Counted from the first letter of the stretch, positions 51,769-61,407 are shown. The stretch is 64,000 bases of DNA from Bacillus sp. FJAT-18017 (GCF_001278805.1 NZ_CP012602.1:413001-477000); one strand, 5' to 3'. A program made the numbers and translations. Notes: a model not told the origin generated them from the sequence alone.

Positions 51769-53748
51769 TTGTTTTCCGTTTTGAATTATAGATTTGAAGA
51801 AAATAGGATTTCATTGAGCTTTAAAAGTGAAATAGAGTTTGAAAACTTGAAACTTGAATTAAGGTTCAAGGATATGGAAAGGTTCATCGGAGCCCAAGCA
51901 TATGAATACTATTATTCGCTTGAGTTGAAAAGCGAAGGGCTTGTCCATATTGCAGACATACCTTTACTAGAAATAGTGAGGAAAAGGGGAGAGACTTTTG
52001 TAGGAGACCAGTTGGTGTGGCTGTATGTTCTTGCAGAGGAGAAGTCTGTGCCGCTTAAGGCAGATAAGGATTATGTCTCTAGTGGCAGTCAAATAGTTAC
52101 ACTTTCTCAGAATCTTTCTTTTACAACATTAATCAATAAAAAAAATGAGTTTCAGTTTAAGATTTTAATGGGAAAGTTTGCAAATACAATAGGTTTTTCT
52201 ACACAAAATAATGAAACAACGTTTGAAATCCAGTCAAGCCTTTCTGAAATCAATGTGCATCTCAGGAAAAGAGTATTTAAAGATGCGGGGATTCATTCAC
52301 TTAATATACCACTTTCCCATAAAGAAAATGGTTTCGTTCTGAGGAAGGACATATTGGGTATTTTAATGCTGGAAGACGAAATCACTATTTTTGATTTTAT
52401 TGTTGAAGGTGAGTCAGACGGAATTAGGTTTTCTAACTTTGGGAAAGTAGATATTCCTGATAAACTGCCAATTCCGATTGATTTTGGTAATAAAAATTAC
52501 ACCGGTGAATTGTATAAAACAAATAAAGGGAACATGGCATTAAAAATAAGTCGGAAATACCCGGCAAATAAAATAGACCATATAGTAGAAGCTCAACCAG
52601 GCATTTATGAAATCATCCTTTCTATACAAATGGAAGGACAGGCTATTGTGTGCAGATATAATAAGTTGAATTTCCTTTCGCCAATGGACAATTATATACA
52701 GTTTAAATCCATTCCAACCTTGCAGGATGGGAGGGAGAAAACGTATTTCGAGCTCAATATGGATGAACTTTTCGGTGAAATTGAAGCGAACTATGAACAG
52801 CGTTACCGGATTATTTTACAGTCTAAAGATGGCATTCAGTATAAGCTTGGATTAAAAGAACCATTATATACCTGCTTTCCTACTTCTAAAAATAATATTT
52901 ATCTGGAAGGAGAAAAGGTATTCAATATTTTTGTTCGTGCGAAACAGGAAAATGGCGTAAAGATCGGAGTGCTTGGCTCCTGTTTTTCACGAAGCCAGTT
53001 TAACAGCCAGGACAAATTCTATAAAAATAACGATTACAAACTTGCATTCAATGTCTGTTTCAGCCAATTTTGGCCTTCAATTATCAGCCTGGTAAGTAAA
53101 CCCATAAAGTATGACGAATCTGAATTTGCTAACATAGCCCCTAAAAAAATGGGCGAAATCAAGCGCGAGATGGATAAGACGATATTTAGTGACATAAAAG
53201 ATGCAAATGTGGATTATTTAATCATCGACTTTTATGTCGATGTTATTCATGGAGTTAGGAAATTTGAGGATGGAACCTACCTTGGTGTCAATCCATACAT
53301 TAGGTCTACAGAATATTATAAAAACAAGGTACTTAAAACTTCCAGGCAAATGGATTATCGTGATCCTGATTACTTTTGTGTATGGAAAAGGGCGTGTGAT
53401 GAATTTTTGGAGAGGGTTCAAGAGTTCTTGCCGGAAAAGCGATTAGTATTAAATACTGGCGGACTAATTGACAGGTACTATGATAAGGATCGAAATGTAA
53501 AGAATTTTATCGAAGAGAAGATTATTTCAAGAAAAAGCTTTATCAATTACAACAGCCTTTGGGAAAAAATGAACCAATACTTTTTAACAAAGGCTCCAAA
53601 TGCAAAGCTGTTGGATATGCAAAGATATGGCTATATAGGTGACATTAAACACCCAAGTCCATTCGGACCCCATCATTATGAGTCCGCCTATTATCGAGGT
53701 ATGACCGGAGAATTGGCTAGAATTATTGTGTTTGACCAAAATAGGTAG
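51769..53748 (+). CDS. Large protein with beta-rich N-terminal half and C-terminal DUF6270 domain
   Basis: A 659-residue cytoplasmic protein without signal peptide. Residues 1-395 look like consecutive beta-sandwich domains, similar in style to the N-terminal part of the neighbouring CDP-glycerol transferase. Residues about 400-659 are a DUF6270-type domain: IGVLGSCFSRSQFNSQ (Cys405), YLIIDFYVDVIHGVRKFEDGTY and KHPSPFGPHHYESAYYRGM, aligning with the solo protein at 43833. Start TTG 51769 is eight bases after GAGGTG. A polymer-modifying activity is a plausible inference from context, not shown. Confidence 0.75.
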   Translation: MFSVLNYRFEENRISLSFKSEIEFENLKLELRFKDMERFIGAQAYEYYYSLELKSEGLVHIADIPLLEIVRKRGETFVGDQLVWLYVLAEEKSVPLKADKDYVSSGSQIVTLSQNLSFTTLINKKNEFQFKILMGKFANTIGFSTQNNETTFEIQSSLSEINVHLRKRVFKDAGIHSLNIPLSHKENGFVLRKDILGILMLEDEITIFDFIVEGESDGIRFSNFGKVDIPDKLPIPIDFGNKNYTGELYKTNKGNMALKISRKYPANKIDHIVEAQPGIYEIILSIQMEGQAIVCRYNKLNFLSPMDNYIQFKSIPTLQDGREKTYFELNMDELFGEIEANYEQRYRIILQSKDGIQYKLGLKEPLYTCFPTSKNNIYLEGEKVFNIFVRAKQENGVKIGVLGSCFSRSQFNSQDKFYKNNDYKLAFNVCFSQFWPSIISLVSKPIKYDESEFANIAPKKMGEIKREMDKTIFSDIKDANVDYLIIDFYVDVIHGVRKFEDGTYLGVNPYIRSTEYYKNKVLKTSRQMDYRDPDYFCVWKRACDEFLERVQEFLPEKRLVLNTGGLIDRYYDKDRNVKNFIEEKIISRKSFINYNSLWEKMNQYFLTKAPNAKLLDMQRYGYIGDIKHPSPFGPHHYESAYYRGMTGELARIIVFDQNR

Positions 53749-53772
53749 AATAAAGAATAAGTACCTTAAACA

Positions 53773-53814
53773 AGAGGCTGTCCCAACATATTTTTGGGAC
53801 AGCCTCTATAATTT
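53773..53814. terminator. Bidirectional terminator
   Basis: AGAGGCTGTCCCAA pairs perfectly with TTGGGACAGCCTCT. It lies between the convergent DUF6270 fusion and LysM genes. Confidence 0.9.
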
Positions 53815-53826
53815 TGCTCTATACCA

Positions 53827-54906
53827 TTAGTAAAATCGCTTAAAACTCTCAAAATGTTTTTTGTAATAAGAATTGTCCAGACTTGTAATCGTTACGCCGT
53901 TATTGCCTGCATGAATGAACTGATTATCCCCAATATATATGCCCATATGAGAGATGCCCTTTTTATATGTATTCTCAAAGAATACTAGATCACCGGCTTC
54001 AGGCTTGTCCACATAATAGGAGCGGTCGTAATAGCCTTGTGATGAATGCCTGAGCATGTCTTTGCCAGATTTATTGAACACATAGTAAATAAAGCCGCTG
54101 CAATCAAAGCCTTCCGGGGTTGTTCCTCCCCAGACGTATGGAGTGCCGATCAATTCCTTGGCTGTTTCAATGATCAATTGAGATTCACCAGTGGCAGGTT
54201 CGGATTGTGCAGGCTTTACAGGCTGTACAGCCTTTTTCGTTGGGACTTTTAATACCTGGCCGACCCGGATCAAATCGGAAGTTAATTTATTCAGTGTTTT
54301 GATTTCTGCAACTGTCGTACCATATTTAATGCTGATGGCACCAAGCGTATCACCGCTTTTTACCGTGTAAAATATAGTTTCGGAAGCTGGTACTTGCGGT
54401 TCAGGCTTGGCTGGTGCTGCTGGGGTCGGTTTAGGCTTTGCAGGTGTTGGTTCCGGAGCAACAGCTGGCTTTTCCGTCACTGGAGCTGATACAATCAGCT
54501 TTTGCCCGATATAAATGATGTCGGATTTAAGGCTGTTCCATTTCTTCAGGTTTGCTACAGTCGTCTTCTTGTTGCTGGCAATTTTGCTTAGCGAGTCTCC
54601 TTTAACGACCGTATATGTTGCGGGAGTCTTGATTGCTGCTGGTGCTGGTTTCTTAACCGCAGGGGCTACTGCCGATTTTTTTGAAGCAACCGGGATAACC
54701 AGCTTTTGATTAATAAAGATAAGATCGGATTTTAAGCCATTTTCCGTCTTAATCTGACTTACATTTAATTTGTATGTAAGGGCAATTTTTGATAGGGTAT
54801 CTCCCTTTTTTACAGTGTACTTAATGCTTGAGGCAGAGGCTTCGGCGGAATAGGCAGCGGATAGGATGGCAACAGTGGCAAATGCAACGACAGCTTTCCC
54901 TTTCAT
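53827..54906 (-). CDS. Secreted LysM-NlpC/P60 D,L-endopeptidase (LytE/LytF type)
   Basis: A 359-residue exported wall hydrolase: signal peptide (cut near residue 26), three LysM domains (about 28-72, 97-139, 179-222) with Pro/Ala-rich linkers between them, and a C-terminal NlpC/P60 domain with Cys269 (EGFDCSGFIYYVF), His320 (ISHMGIYIG) and His332. It should cut the gamma-D-Glu-meso-DAP bond in stem peptides, as B. subtilis LytE, LytF and CwlS do. Start ATG 54906 follows GAGGTGG. B. subtilis homologues are controlled by sigma-D, sigma-H or WalR, but I did not find a clear site. Confidence 0.93.
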   Translation of the reverse strand: MKGKAVVAFATVAILSAAYSAEASASSIKYTVKKGDTLSKIALTYKLNVSQIKTENGLKSDLIFINQKLVIPVASKKSAVAPAVKKPAPAAIKTPATYTVVKGDSLSKIASNKKTTVANLKKWNSLKSDIIYIGQKLIVSAPVTEKPAVAPEPTPAKPKPTPAAPAKPEPQVPASETIFYTVKSGDTLGAISIKYGTTVAEIKTLNKLTSDLIRVGQVLKVPTKKAVQPVKPAQSEPATGESQLIIETAKELIGTPYVWGGTTPEGFDCSGFIYYVFNKSGKDMLRHSSQGYYDRSYYVDKPEAGDLVFFENTYKKGISHMGIYIGDNQFIHAGNNGVTITSLDNSYYKKHFESFKRFY

Positions 54907-55155
54907 CGGGATTGGACCACCTCACTAGTAATTTTTTAATAAGAATATTTTACCATGGCGCTGGAACAATTAGTATATCAATCTGAAAAACTTTGGGAAA
55001 TTTGTAGAAAAGACTCAAAATTTAAGAAAAATGTTGGAGTTTAGAAGTTAAAATGGGGAAAATGAACCAAATGAAACATTCCACAAAATGGGTATAGCTG
55101 ATAGAATAAAAGGCATCAGCAAGTTTACTGCTAGATTATACCCAGGAGGCGCCAT

Positions 55156-57546
55156 ATGCAGGGCTATTTAAAAAAATTCAGTGTCGTGGTTCTTTCATGT
55201 ATGCTAGTTTTTCCAGGAGCAGCCATTGGCTCAGAGCTTAACCAAAATAATGAGGGAATCCAAGCGGAAGAGGTTACTGTTCCGGAGAAGTATCTTGTGA
55301 TAAGCAATGAATCTATCAATCCGAATATAAGCCAGCCTTCTGGGACTACTGCCTTCGAAAAACAACTGGTTGCGTTAAGGAAAAATGTAAATGGGAAGCC
55401 ATTTAAGTTCAATCCTACAAAACCCTTTGATGCTGAAAAGTATAAGGATAAAAAAGTAGAAGAGAACAAGCTCCCGAACTATTCAATACGTGCGTATCAA
55501 ACTGGTGACCTTAAGTATTTCTGGACATATAATTTTGTTGAGGAGACTGACGTTAGAATCCCGGCGCGCCTTGCATATAGTGGCTCAAAAGCAAATGTAT
55601 GGGTCAATAACCGGCAAATTTCCAATCAAGATGCTGCCAAGCTTGGTGCCGAGTTCGATACAACCATGTACGAGATGGTAACGGCCAATTTTGCGAAAGA
55701 GTCGGATGTAAACGGTGATGGGAAAATCAATATCCTTGTCTATGATATCCAGGATGGCTTTGATGGCAATGGCGGTTATATTGGCGGCTATTTTTATGGC
55801 GGAGACCTGTTTGAGGGAGATGCTTACAATAGGTCGAATAAGTCCGAGATTTTCTATGTTGATACATACCCTTCCATGGGTATGGGTACTGATAAGGACG
55901 TAACAGTTGCCTATACGACACTTGTGCACGAATTTCAGCATATGGTCAATTTCAATAGGACAGTCTTTATTGAAGGAAAATTCTTACCAATGGATACATG
56001 GCTGGATGAAAGCCTTGCAATGGCGGCAGAACAAGTATATTCAGGCCGCGCCCTGGATTACAGGATTGATTATTATAACAACTCCGAGGCTATACCAAAC
56101 GGTCATTCCCTGCTTTATTGGGATGACTATGGCGATGTACTTGCGAATTATTCGTTATCCTATCTGTTTGGACAATATCTCATGCTCCAGGCTGGGATCG
56201 GAAACGGTGTATATAAGGAAATCATCTCAAACAAATACGATGATTATCGGGCCGTAGAGGCTATTGTGAAAAAGTATATTGACCCGGGAATGTCATTCGG
56301 GAAATTCATGACCAGTTTTCGGACAGCATTGCTGTTAAAAAGGGATAAAGGTCTGTATGGCTTTAAGGGCATTGAGGCTTATGATGCGCTAAACCCAGGC
56401 ATGGGGAGGGATGGCAGCCGCCTTAAGGGTGGAGGGGCCATCTATAAACCCCTGTTAAGTGATCAGCCTTTTTCCATTCCTGTTGATAAAGGTGCAAATG
56501 TAAGCTATACCATCGTTGATAAGGCTGAGTCTTCTGATACGACAGCACCCGAAGTTCCGTTTATTAAACCGGTGGATGATAATGATGGGACAGTGTCCGG
56601 TAGTGCAGAACCTGCAAGCACCATTACAGTAAAATCAGGAAAAGTTGTCTTGGGAAAAGGAACGGCAGCAACTACAGGTCTTTATAGTGTTAAAATTCCT
56701 GTTCAAAAAGCCGGGACGGTTCTAACTGTCACCGCTTCAGATGCGGCATACAATGAAAGCGGGATTGCTTCAGTGACAGTTACTGATAAGACTGCTCCTG
56801 CCAAGCCTGTTCTGAACCAGGTTAAGGATTATGATAAAAAAGTAACCGGTAAGGCAGAAGCGGGGTCAACAATAAAGGTAAAGCTAGGATCAACCCAGTT
56901 GGGACACGCTGTTGCCAATGGAAATGGGAGCTTTATCGTCTCATTAACAAAGGCACATAAGGCAGGAACTATCCTGACTGTTTCCGCAACTGACAAAGTG
57001 GGGAATATGAGTGCCATTACGAAAACTACAGTAGTGGATAAAACCCCACCAGGAGTCCCAACTGTGAGCACAGTTGCAAACAACCATAAGACAGTGACTG
57101 GAAAAGCAGAACCGAAATCGACCGTAAGGGTTAAACGAGGTACCACCCAGCTCGGCTATGCTGTAACAGATGCCTATGGGAAGTTTAAAATATCCCTGCC
57201 TGGCTACCAAAAGGCAGGAACTGTTATGACAGTGACAGCAACTGACAAAGCAGGGAACAGAAGCAAAGCCACTTCCAAAACAGTTATTGATAAGACGGCT
57301 CCAAGTGTGCCCGTCATTTATAAGGTTACCAACCGCTCGACTGTTGTTACAGGAAAAGCCGAAGCTTATTCCCATGTTACAGTGAAACGGGGTTCAACTG
57401 TTCTTGGCTCTGGCTATGCGTCCAGTACGGGCAAGTACTCTATTAAAATTGCTAAACAGCGCTCTGGGACGGTCCTGTATGTCTATGCGAAAGATAAGGC
57501 GGGCAATGTAAGTAAACCTGGAAGTGTGAAAGTGGCCAGCTATTAA
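55156..57546 (+). CDS. Secreted M30-like zinc metalloprotease with four Ig-like repeats
   Basis: A 796-residue exported protein. The signal peptide ends near residue 26. The catalytic domain (about 110-460) carries VHEFQHMVNF (His258, Glu259, His262) and a downstream WLDESLAMAAE (Glu285), the gluzincin pattern of hyicolysin-like M30 peptidases. Residues about 475-796 hold four repeats of a bacterial Ig-like domain, each with a VTGKAE-type start and a VTATDKAGN-type end, ending in KVASY without a sorting signal. AGGAGGCG precedes ATG 55156. Confidence 0.88.
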   Translation: MQGYLKKFSVVVLSCMLVFPGAAIGSELNQNNEGIQAEEVTVPEKYLVISNESINPNISQPSGTTAFEKQLVALRKNVNGKPFKFNPTKPFDAEKYKDKKVEENKLPNYSIRAYQTGDLKYFWTYNFVEETDVRIPARLAYSGSKANVWVNNRQISNQDAAKLGAEFDTTMYEMVTANFAKESDVNGDGKINILVYDIQDGFDGNGGYIGGYFYGGDLFEGDAYNRSNKSEIFYVDTYPSMGMGTDKDVTVAYTTLVHEFQHMVNFNRTVFIEGKFLPMDTWLDESLAMAAEQVYSGRALDYRIDYYNNSEAIPNGHSLLYWDDYGDVLANYSLSYLFGQYLMLQAGIGNGVYKEIISNKYDDYRAVEAIVKKYIDPGMSFGKFMTSFRTALLLKRDKGLYGFKGIEAYDALNPGMGRDGSRLKGGGAIYKPLLSDQPFSIPVDKGANVSYTIVDKAESSDTTAPEVPFIKPVDDNDGTVSGSAEPASTITVKSGKVVLGKGTAATTGLYSVKIPVQKAGTVLTVTASDAAYNESGIASVTVTDKTAPAKPVLNQVKDYDKKVTGKAEAGSTIKVKLGSTQLGHAVANGNGSFIVSLTKAHKAGTILTVSATDKVGNMSAITKTTVVDKTPPGVPTVSTVANNHKTVTGKAEPKSTVRVKRGTTQLGYAVTDAYGKFKISLPGYQKAGTVMTVTATDKAGNRSKATSKTVIDKTAPSVPVIYKVTNRSTVVTGKAEAYSHVTVKRGSTVLGSGYASSTGKYSIKIAKQRSGTVLYVYAKDKAGNVSKPGSVKVASY

Positions 57547-57554
57547 TCTATGAG

Positions 57555-57583
57555 AAAAACGGACCGGATTCGGTCCGTTTTTT
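57555..57583 (+). terminator. Terminator after the metalloprotease gene
   Basis: AAAAACGGACCG-GATT-CGGTCCGTTTTT. Confidence 0.92.
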
Positions 57584-57790
57584 GCGTAAAGTAGGCGGGG
57601 GGAATGTTAATCTTACAAAAACTGTTGGTATTTGTAAGATTACGGCAGATTTTTTCCCAACTTAAAAAAGTTGTCATATATGGAAGTTTTAATGGAAAAG
57701 GAACACTTTTTGATAAATACAAAGGGGTTTTTATGATAATTTTCCCAACTTAACCACAAAATTTTCCATCTTTTCTTTATAAAGTTAGTA
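57584..57790. other. A+T-rich spacer before the surface protein gene
   Basis: No gene seen. A+T rich; holds the upstream part of the promoter region for the sortase operon. Confidence 0.4.
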
Positions 57791-57819
57791 TTGTGAATAA
57801 TCTTCCAACCTACTATACT
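57791..57819 (+). promoter_or_regulatory. Promoter of the surface protein-sortase operon
   Basis: TTGTGA (57791-57796), 17-bp spacer, TATACT (57814-57819). Confidence 0.65.
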
Positions 57820-57861
57820 AGAGTTGTATTACAAATATATTACAAGCAAGGGAGTTAGCAC

Positions 57862-58908
57862 ATGAAGAAGATTGGGGTATTTTTACTAGCTTTATTCCTA
57901 GTTGTTGGCCTATTCCCACAAGGGTCCAAAGCGGAAGCTGCGGGCATTTCTGAAGTGGAATTGGAACAGTATTTGGCGGAAATCAGCGTTACAAGGGGAA
58001 TTGAATTTACTAAGGAAGACCTGGAAGCCTACCTCGAGGAATTTTGGTTCAGCACACTTGACGAATGGGAAACTGTTACTGATTTAAAAGCCGATCTTGG
58101 AGAAATCATTAAGGCTGACCTAAGCAATCTAACATCAATTTATGAAGAATATGAATTGGACCAAGCGGGCCTTGAAGCGTTGCTTGATGAAAACGGCGAG
58201 TCGATTGATGACTATATCTTTATCGATGATTTATATAGCACAGTCGATTTCTATGTGAATTATGAAGAAGGAGATTTCCCTTCCGAGGAAGAACTAGAAG
58301 CAGAGTATAAAGCAATGCTTGCAGAGTTTGATTTGACTCAGGAAGAAATCGACAAACTTGTTGAACATTTATCTTCTTTAGAAGAAAAGTTTAGCAGTGA
58401 GGAAACACTTGCCAGGCTGGAGGCTCTCTCTGAGCGAATGATGGCATTCGAAGATGTTGATTTTACTACAATTACTGAACTGACTGCAGAACAATTTGCG
58501 GAAATGCTAGATATCTACGCTGAACTGCTTGACCTTTTTGAACTGCAGGCTGAATATACCTTGATTACTAATGGAGAAGAAACACCGCTTTCATTGGAAG
58601 ACCTTTTTAGCATGGATGAGCTTGTAAATGCAAAGCTGAAAATCTCTCTTTACAATTTAGCTGGGGAACTTCTTGCAGATATGATTATCACTGGTGAAGA
58701 CGTGGATTCAGGAACAATTATTGACACCGGGAAAGATCTCGAGAAAGTCGTTGAGGAAGTAAAGAGTCCTTCCAAGCCTGCAAAACCTTCAACTGTCAAA
58801 GGCGGAAAGCTTCCTAATACAGCGTCTGATTATGGACAAAATGCACTGTTTGGCCTTGTTATACTGCTTGGCGGCGTTGCATTGTTCCGCAAGGTAAGGA
58901 CTAGATAG
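57862..58908 (+). CDS. Acidic surface protein with LPNTA sorting signal
   Basis: A 348-residue exported protein: signal peptide (residues 1-26, SKAEAAG), then a strongly acidic helical body with recurring short helices (SEVELEQYLAEIS, EEELEAEYKAMLAEFDLTQEE), and a C-terminal sorting signal KLPNTASDYG, a hydrophobic helix (FGLVILLGGVALF) and RKVRTR. It matches the family called processed acidic surface protein. LPxTA signals are used by class D sortases (for example B. anthracis SrtC), and such a sortase is the next gene, two bases away. Confidence 0.88.
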   Translation: MKKIGVFLLALFLVVGLFPQGSKAEAAGISEVELEQYLAEISVTRGIEFTKEDLEAYLEEFWFSTLDEWETVTDLKADLGEIIKADLSNLTSIYEEYELDQAGLEALLDENGESIDDYIFIDDLYSTVDFYVNYEEGDFPSEEELEAEYKAMLAEFDLTQEEIDKLVEHLSSLEEKFSSEETLARLEALSERMMAFEDVDFTTITELTAEQFAEMLDIYAELLDLFELQAEYTLITNGEETPLSLEDLFSMDELVNAKLKISLYNLAGELLADMIITGEDVDSGTIIDTGKDLEKVVEEVKSPSKPAKPSTVKGGKLPNTASDYGQNALFGLVILLGGVALFRKVRTR

Positions 58909-58910
58909 GA

Positions 58911-59576
58911 ATGGAAATGCGCAAGGAGCGGAAGAAAAGAGGAGTCCATCGGAAACGGTGGATTCTTCTTTCACTGGCTATGGTTGTCATCGTATCAGGT
59001 GCTTGGTTTTCAACTACAAACGTATATAAGCTTGCCAAGGGGTATTTTTTGTTTAAAGCTGCTGCCGATGAAAAACCTGTGGTGCAGGTAGAAACGGTTC
59101 AGCCGAAACCAAAAGAGCCGAAAGAGCAGCCTCTGTACTCAAGGCGGCCTGAAATTGGGGAAAATATGGGGAGCCTTTATATTCCTAAGCTCGATGCAAC
59201 TCTGCCTATTTTTCACGGAACGGACGAGGATGAGCTTGAAAAAGGCGTCGGCCATTTTGCGGGCAGTGTCCTTCCGGGTGAAAAGGATAACTCCGTTCTC
59301 TCGGGGCATAGGGATACAGTGTTCCGAAAACTAGGCGAGGTAGGCGTAGGTGACCAGCTTGTTGTTACGACAGAAGCTGGAACATTTACGTATAAGGTGA
59401 AAAAGGTACGGATTGTCGATGCCGATGACCGGACTGTTATTGTTCCAAAGCCAAGGGCAATGCTAACAGTAACCACCTGCTATCCATTTAATTTTATAGG
59501 TGATGCACCTGATAGGTATATTCTTCAGGCTTACCTTATTAATGAAGATTTGAATCAGAAATGGGTTCGTAAATAA
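58911..59576 (+). CDS. srtD: Class D sortase
   Basis: A 221-residue membrane-anchored transpeptidase: N-terminal anchor (about 16-34) and sortase domain with His133 (VLSGHRDTVF), catalytic Cys190 (MLTVTTCYPF) and Arg202 (GDAPDRYIL). It cuts the sorting signal and couples the protein to the cell wall. Gene order makes the LPNTA protein its substrate. Start ATG 58911 follows the previous stop by two bases; ATG 58917 is also possible. Confidence 0.93.
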   Translation: MEMRKERKKRGVHRKRWILLSLAMVVIVSGAWFSTTNVYKLAKGYFLFKAAADEKPVVQVETVQPKPKEPKEQPLYSRRPEIGENMGSLYIPKLDATLPIFHGTDEDELEKGVGHFAGSVLPGEKDNSVLSGHRDTVFRKLGEVGVGDQLVVTTEAGTFTYKVKKVRIVDADDRTVIVPKPRAMLTVTTCYPFNFIGDAPDRYILQAYLINEDLNQKWVRK

Positions 59577-59579
59577 TAG

Positions 59580-59620
59580 AAAAAGGACATCCGCCATTAA
59601 GGTGGCAGATGTCCTTTTTT
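59580..59620. terminator. Terminator after the sortase gene
   Basis: AAAAAGGACATC pairs with GATGTCCTTTTTT, with CGCC/GGTGG inside. It may also serve the convergent M14 gene. Confidence 0.85.
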
Positions 59621-59631
59621 AGTTTGAATTC

Positions 59632-61407
59632 TTACGGAGTTTCTGTTTCCTCATCTGAGTTTATTTGTTCAGCAGAGGCTTCAGTTTCGGCAATCCATGC
59701 GATAATTGCATCCTTTTTTGATTTCAGAAGTGCCTCGGTTGCCGGGAAGCTGTAAAACTTGCCAGGATTTTCTGCATTCCGCGCCTTCTTGTATTCGGCT
59801 GCTTCAATCTCCAACTGGTCAAGCTGGGCCAGCTTTTCTTTTACGACAGGGAGATTTTCTGGTTGAAGCAACTGTTCAATTTCACTGGTTAAACCATAAC
59901 GTTTGATTTCATACATTGTATTGTCTTTCGTAATCGTTGTAGGAACAATGTATTTTGTATTCGCAAGGGAGCGTACGGATGCCCATGCCATTTTAGTGAC
60001 GGCTCTGGATGTTGCTGCTGTTGAATCAATCAGTTTTTTATGCATTGCGGCGATTCCAGTATCCAAAGCACCGGCTGTCAGCTTATCATTTAGAGCTTTT
60101 TTCTGTGCCAACAGTGCGTCGCCTGCTTTAACACCAGCGATAAAATTGCCGGAGTTGGTTATATGCGCGTTGATTTCCTTTTGGTAGGTTGCAAGCTTTG
60201 TCCGGTAGCTGGATGGAAGCTTTGCTGCCTGTGAAGTGAGTGATTTATTCCGTGAACTCAGTGAATTATATAAATCAGTGTGGGCCTTAGTGATCTTCAA
60301 ATCGGCAACATTTTTCACTTCTGAGTAATAGTATGGCCTTAGCTGCCTCGAGTCAATTGTGAGCTGTACAAATTTGGGCTTCAACTGGGCAAAAAGCCTG
60401 TCATTGTATAATTTAGCGCTTTCCTGGGCCACATAAAGCCCAACTGCCTGGTTTTCTCTCCACGCACCGGCAAATTCACTTAATGGAGGATTGGTTTCGT
60501 AGACTGGCTTTGAAATTTCCGGAGTAAAGCCAGGCCTCTTTTTAAAACTAGTAAACCAATCGGTGAAACCACCGCCTGACGGAATTCCTTGAGGGTAGAT
60601 GAGTCTGTAGCCAGTCAGGGAACCGATTTTTTTCGCGTAAGCATGGTCTCTCGTATATTGGCTGCCAGTCTGGCTGTACTTCCAATATAGAATTTTTCCG
60701 CTGCTATGGTAGGAGACGGCCATTTCAGGATTGATTCCATTAACGAATTTTATGACTGCCTTTGTCTCAGCTGCACTTTGTGGGGCGTATCCTTTGAAAT
60801 CTTTATATCTTGGAGCAGTGGGGCCTTTTAACGCCTTCCAGCCGGCGTTGTACTGTCTGTTTAGGTCCACACCTTTTGCATTTGCCTTCCACCGTTTGAA
60901 GTTTGTGCTTCCTTCATTCATTTTCTTCAATGACGCGTGCATGCTTTGAGGAAATGCTTTTAATCCTTCCTGCTGAAGCTTTACACCATCCGGGTTAATC
61001 ATCGGTACAAACCATATTGTTGTTTGATTAAGAATAGTTCTGGCGTTATAGCCGCCAATGGAGGTATTTTTTGTGTATGCCTCTGCATAGTGGTTAATCA
61101 TATACATATTCAATGTCGTCGTCATCCACTCGCGGGCATGATGGGAGCCGTTAACAAACACATTGGCACTGCCTTTGCCGAGGCCAATGGCATACAAGTT
61201 CCGACCGTATTCGGATTTGCCGATGACTTTTACTTGAACAAGTCCAGGGTAAGCCGATTTCAGCTTATACATATCGGTGATCATATCCCCGAAGGAATAA
61301 ACCTGATTTGGGTTGACGATGATACCTGCAGCCCTGCCGCTTTCAGGGAACATAAACCCCGAAAACATAAAGATAGCCGCAATAATAAAAAGTTTTACCT
61401 TGCGCAA
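59632..61407 (-). CDS. Secreted M14 zinc carboxypeptidase with helical C-terminal extension
   Basis: A 591-residue exported enzyme. Signal peptide to about residue 26; M14 domain about 35-330 with zinc ligands His90 and Glu93 (GSHHAREWMT) and His234 (VSYHSSGKI), NPDG at 138-141, and catalytic Glu297 (GFTPEISKP). Residues about 340-585 are a long helical extension, unusual for the family and possibly wall binding. Members cut peptides or gamma-D-Glu-DAP in peptidoglycan; substrate not predictable. Start TTG 61407 follows GAGGGGGAAA. Confidence 0.9.
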   Translation of the reverse strand: MRKVKLFIIAAIFMFSGFMFPESGRAAGIIVNPNQVYSFGDMITDMYKLKSAYPGLVQVKVIGKSEYGRNLYAIGLGKGSANVFVNGSHHAREWMTTTLNMYMINHYAEAYTKNTSIGGYNARTILNQTTIWFVPMINPDGVKLQQEGLKAFPQSMHASLKKMNEGSTNFKRWKANAKGVDLNRQYNAGWKALKGPTAPRYKDFKGYAPQSAAETKAVIKFVNGINPEMAVSYHSSGKILYWKYSQTGSQYTRDHAYAKKIGSLTGYRLIYPQGIPSGGGFTDWFTSFKKRPGFTPEISKPVYETNPPLSEFAGAWRENQAVGLYVAQESAKLYNDRLFAQLKPKFVQLTIDSRQLRPYYYSEVKNVADLKITKAHTDLYNSLSSRNKSLTSQAAKLPSSYRTKLATYQKEINAHITNSGNFIAGVKAGDALLAQKKALNDKLTAGALDTGIAAMHKKLIDSTAATSRAVTKMAWASVRSLANTKYIVPTTITKDNTMYEIKRYGLTSEIEQLLQPENLPVVKEKLAQLDQLEIEAAEYKKARNAENPGKFYSFPATEALLKSKKDAIIAWIAETEASAEQINSDEETETP

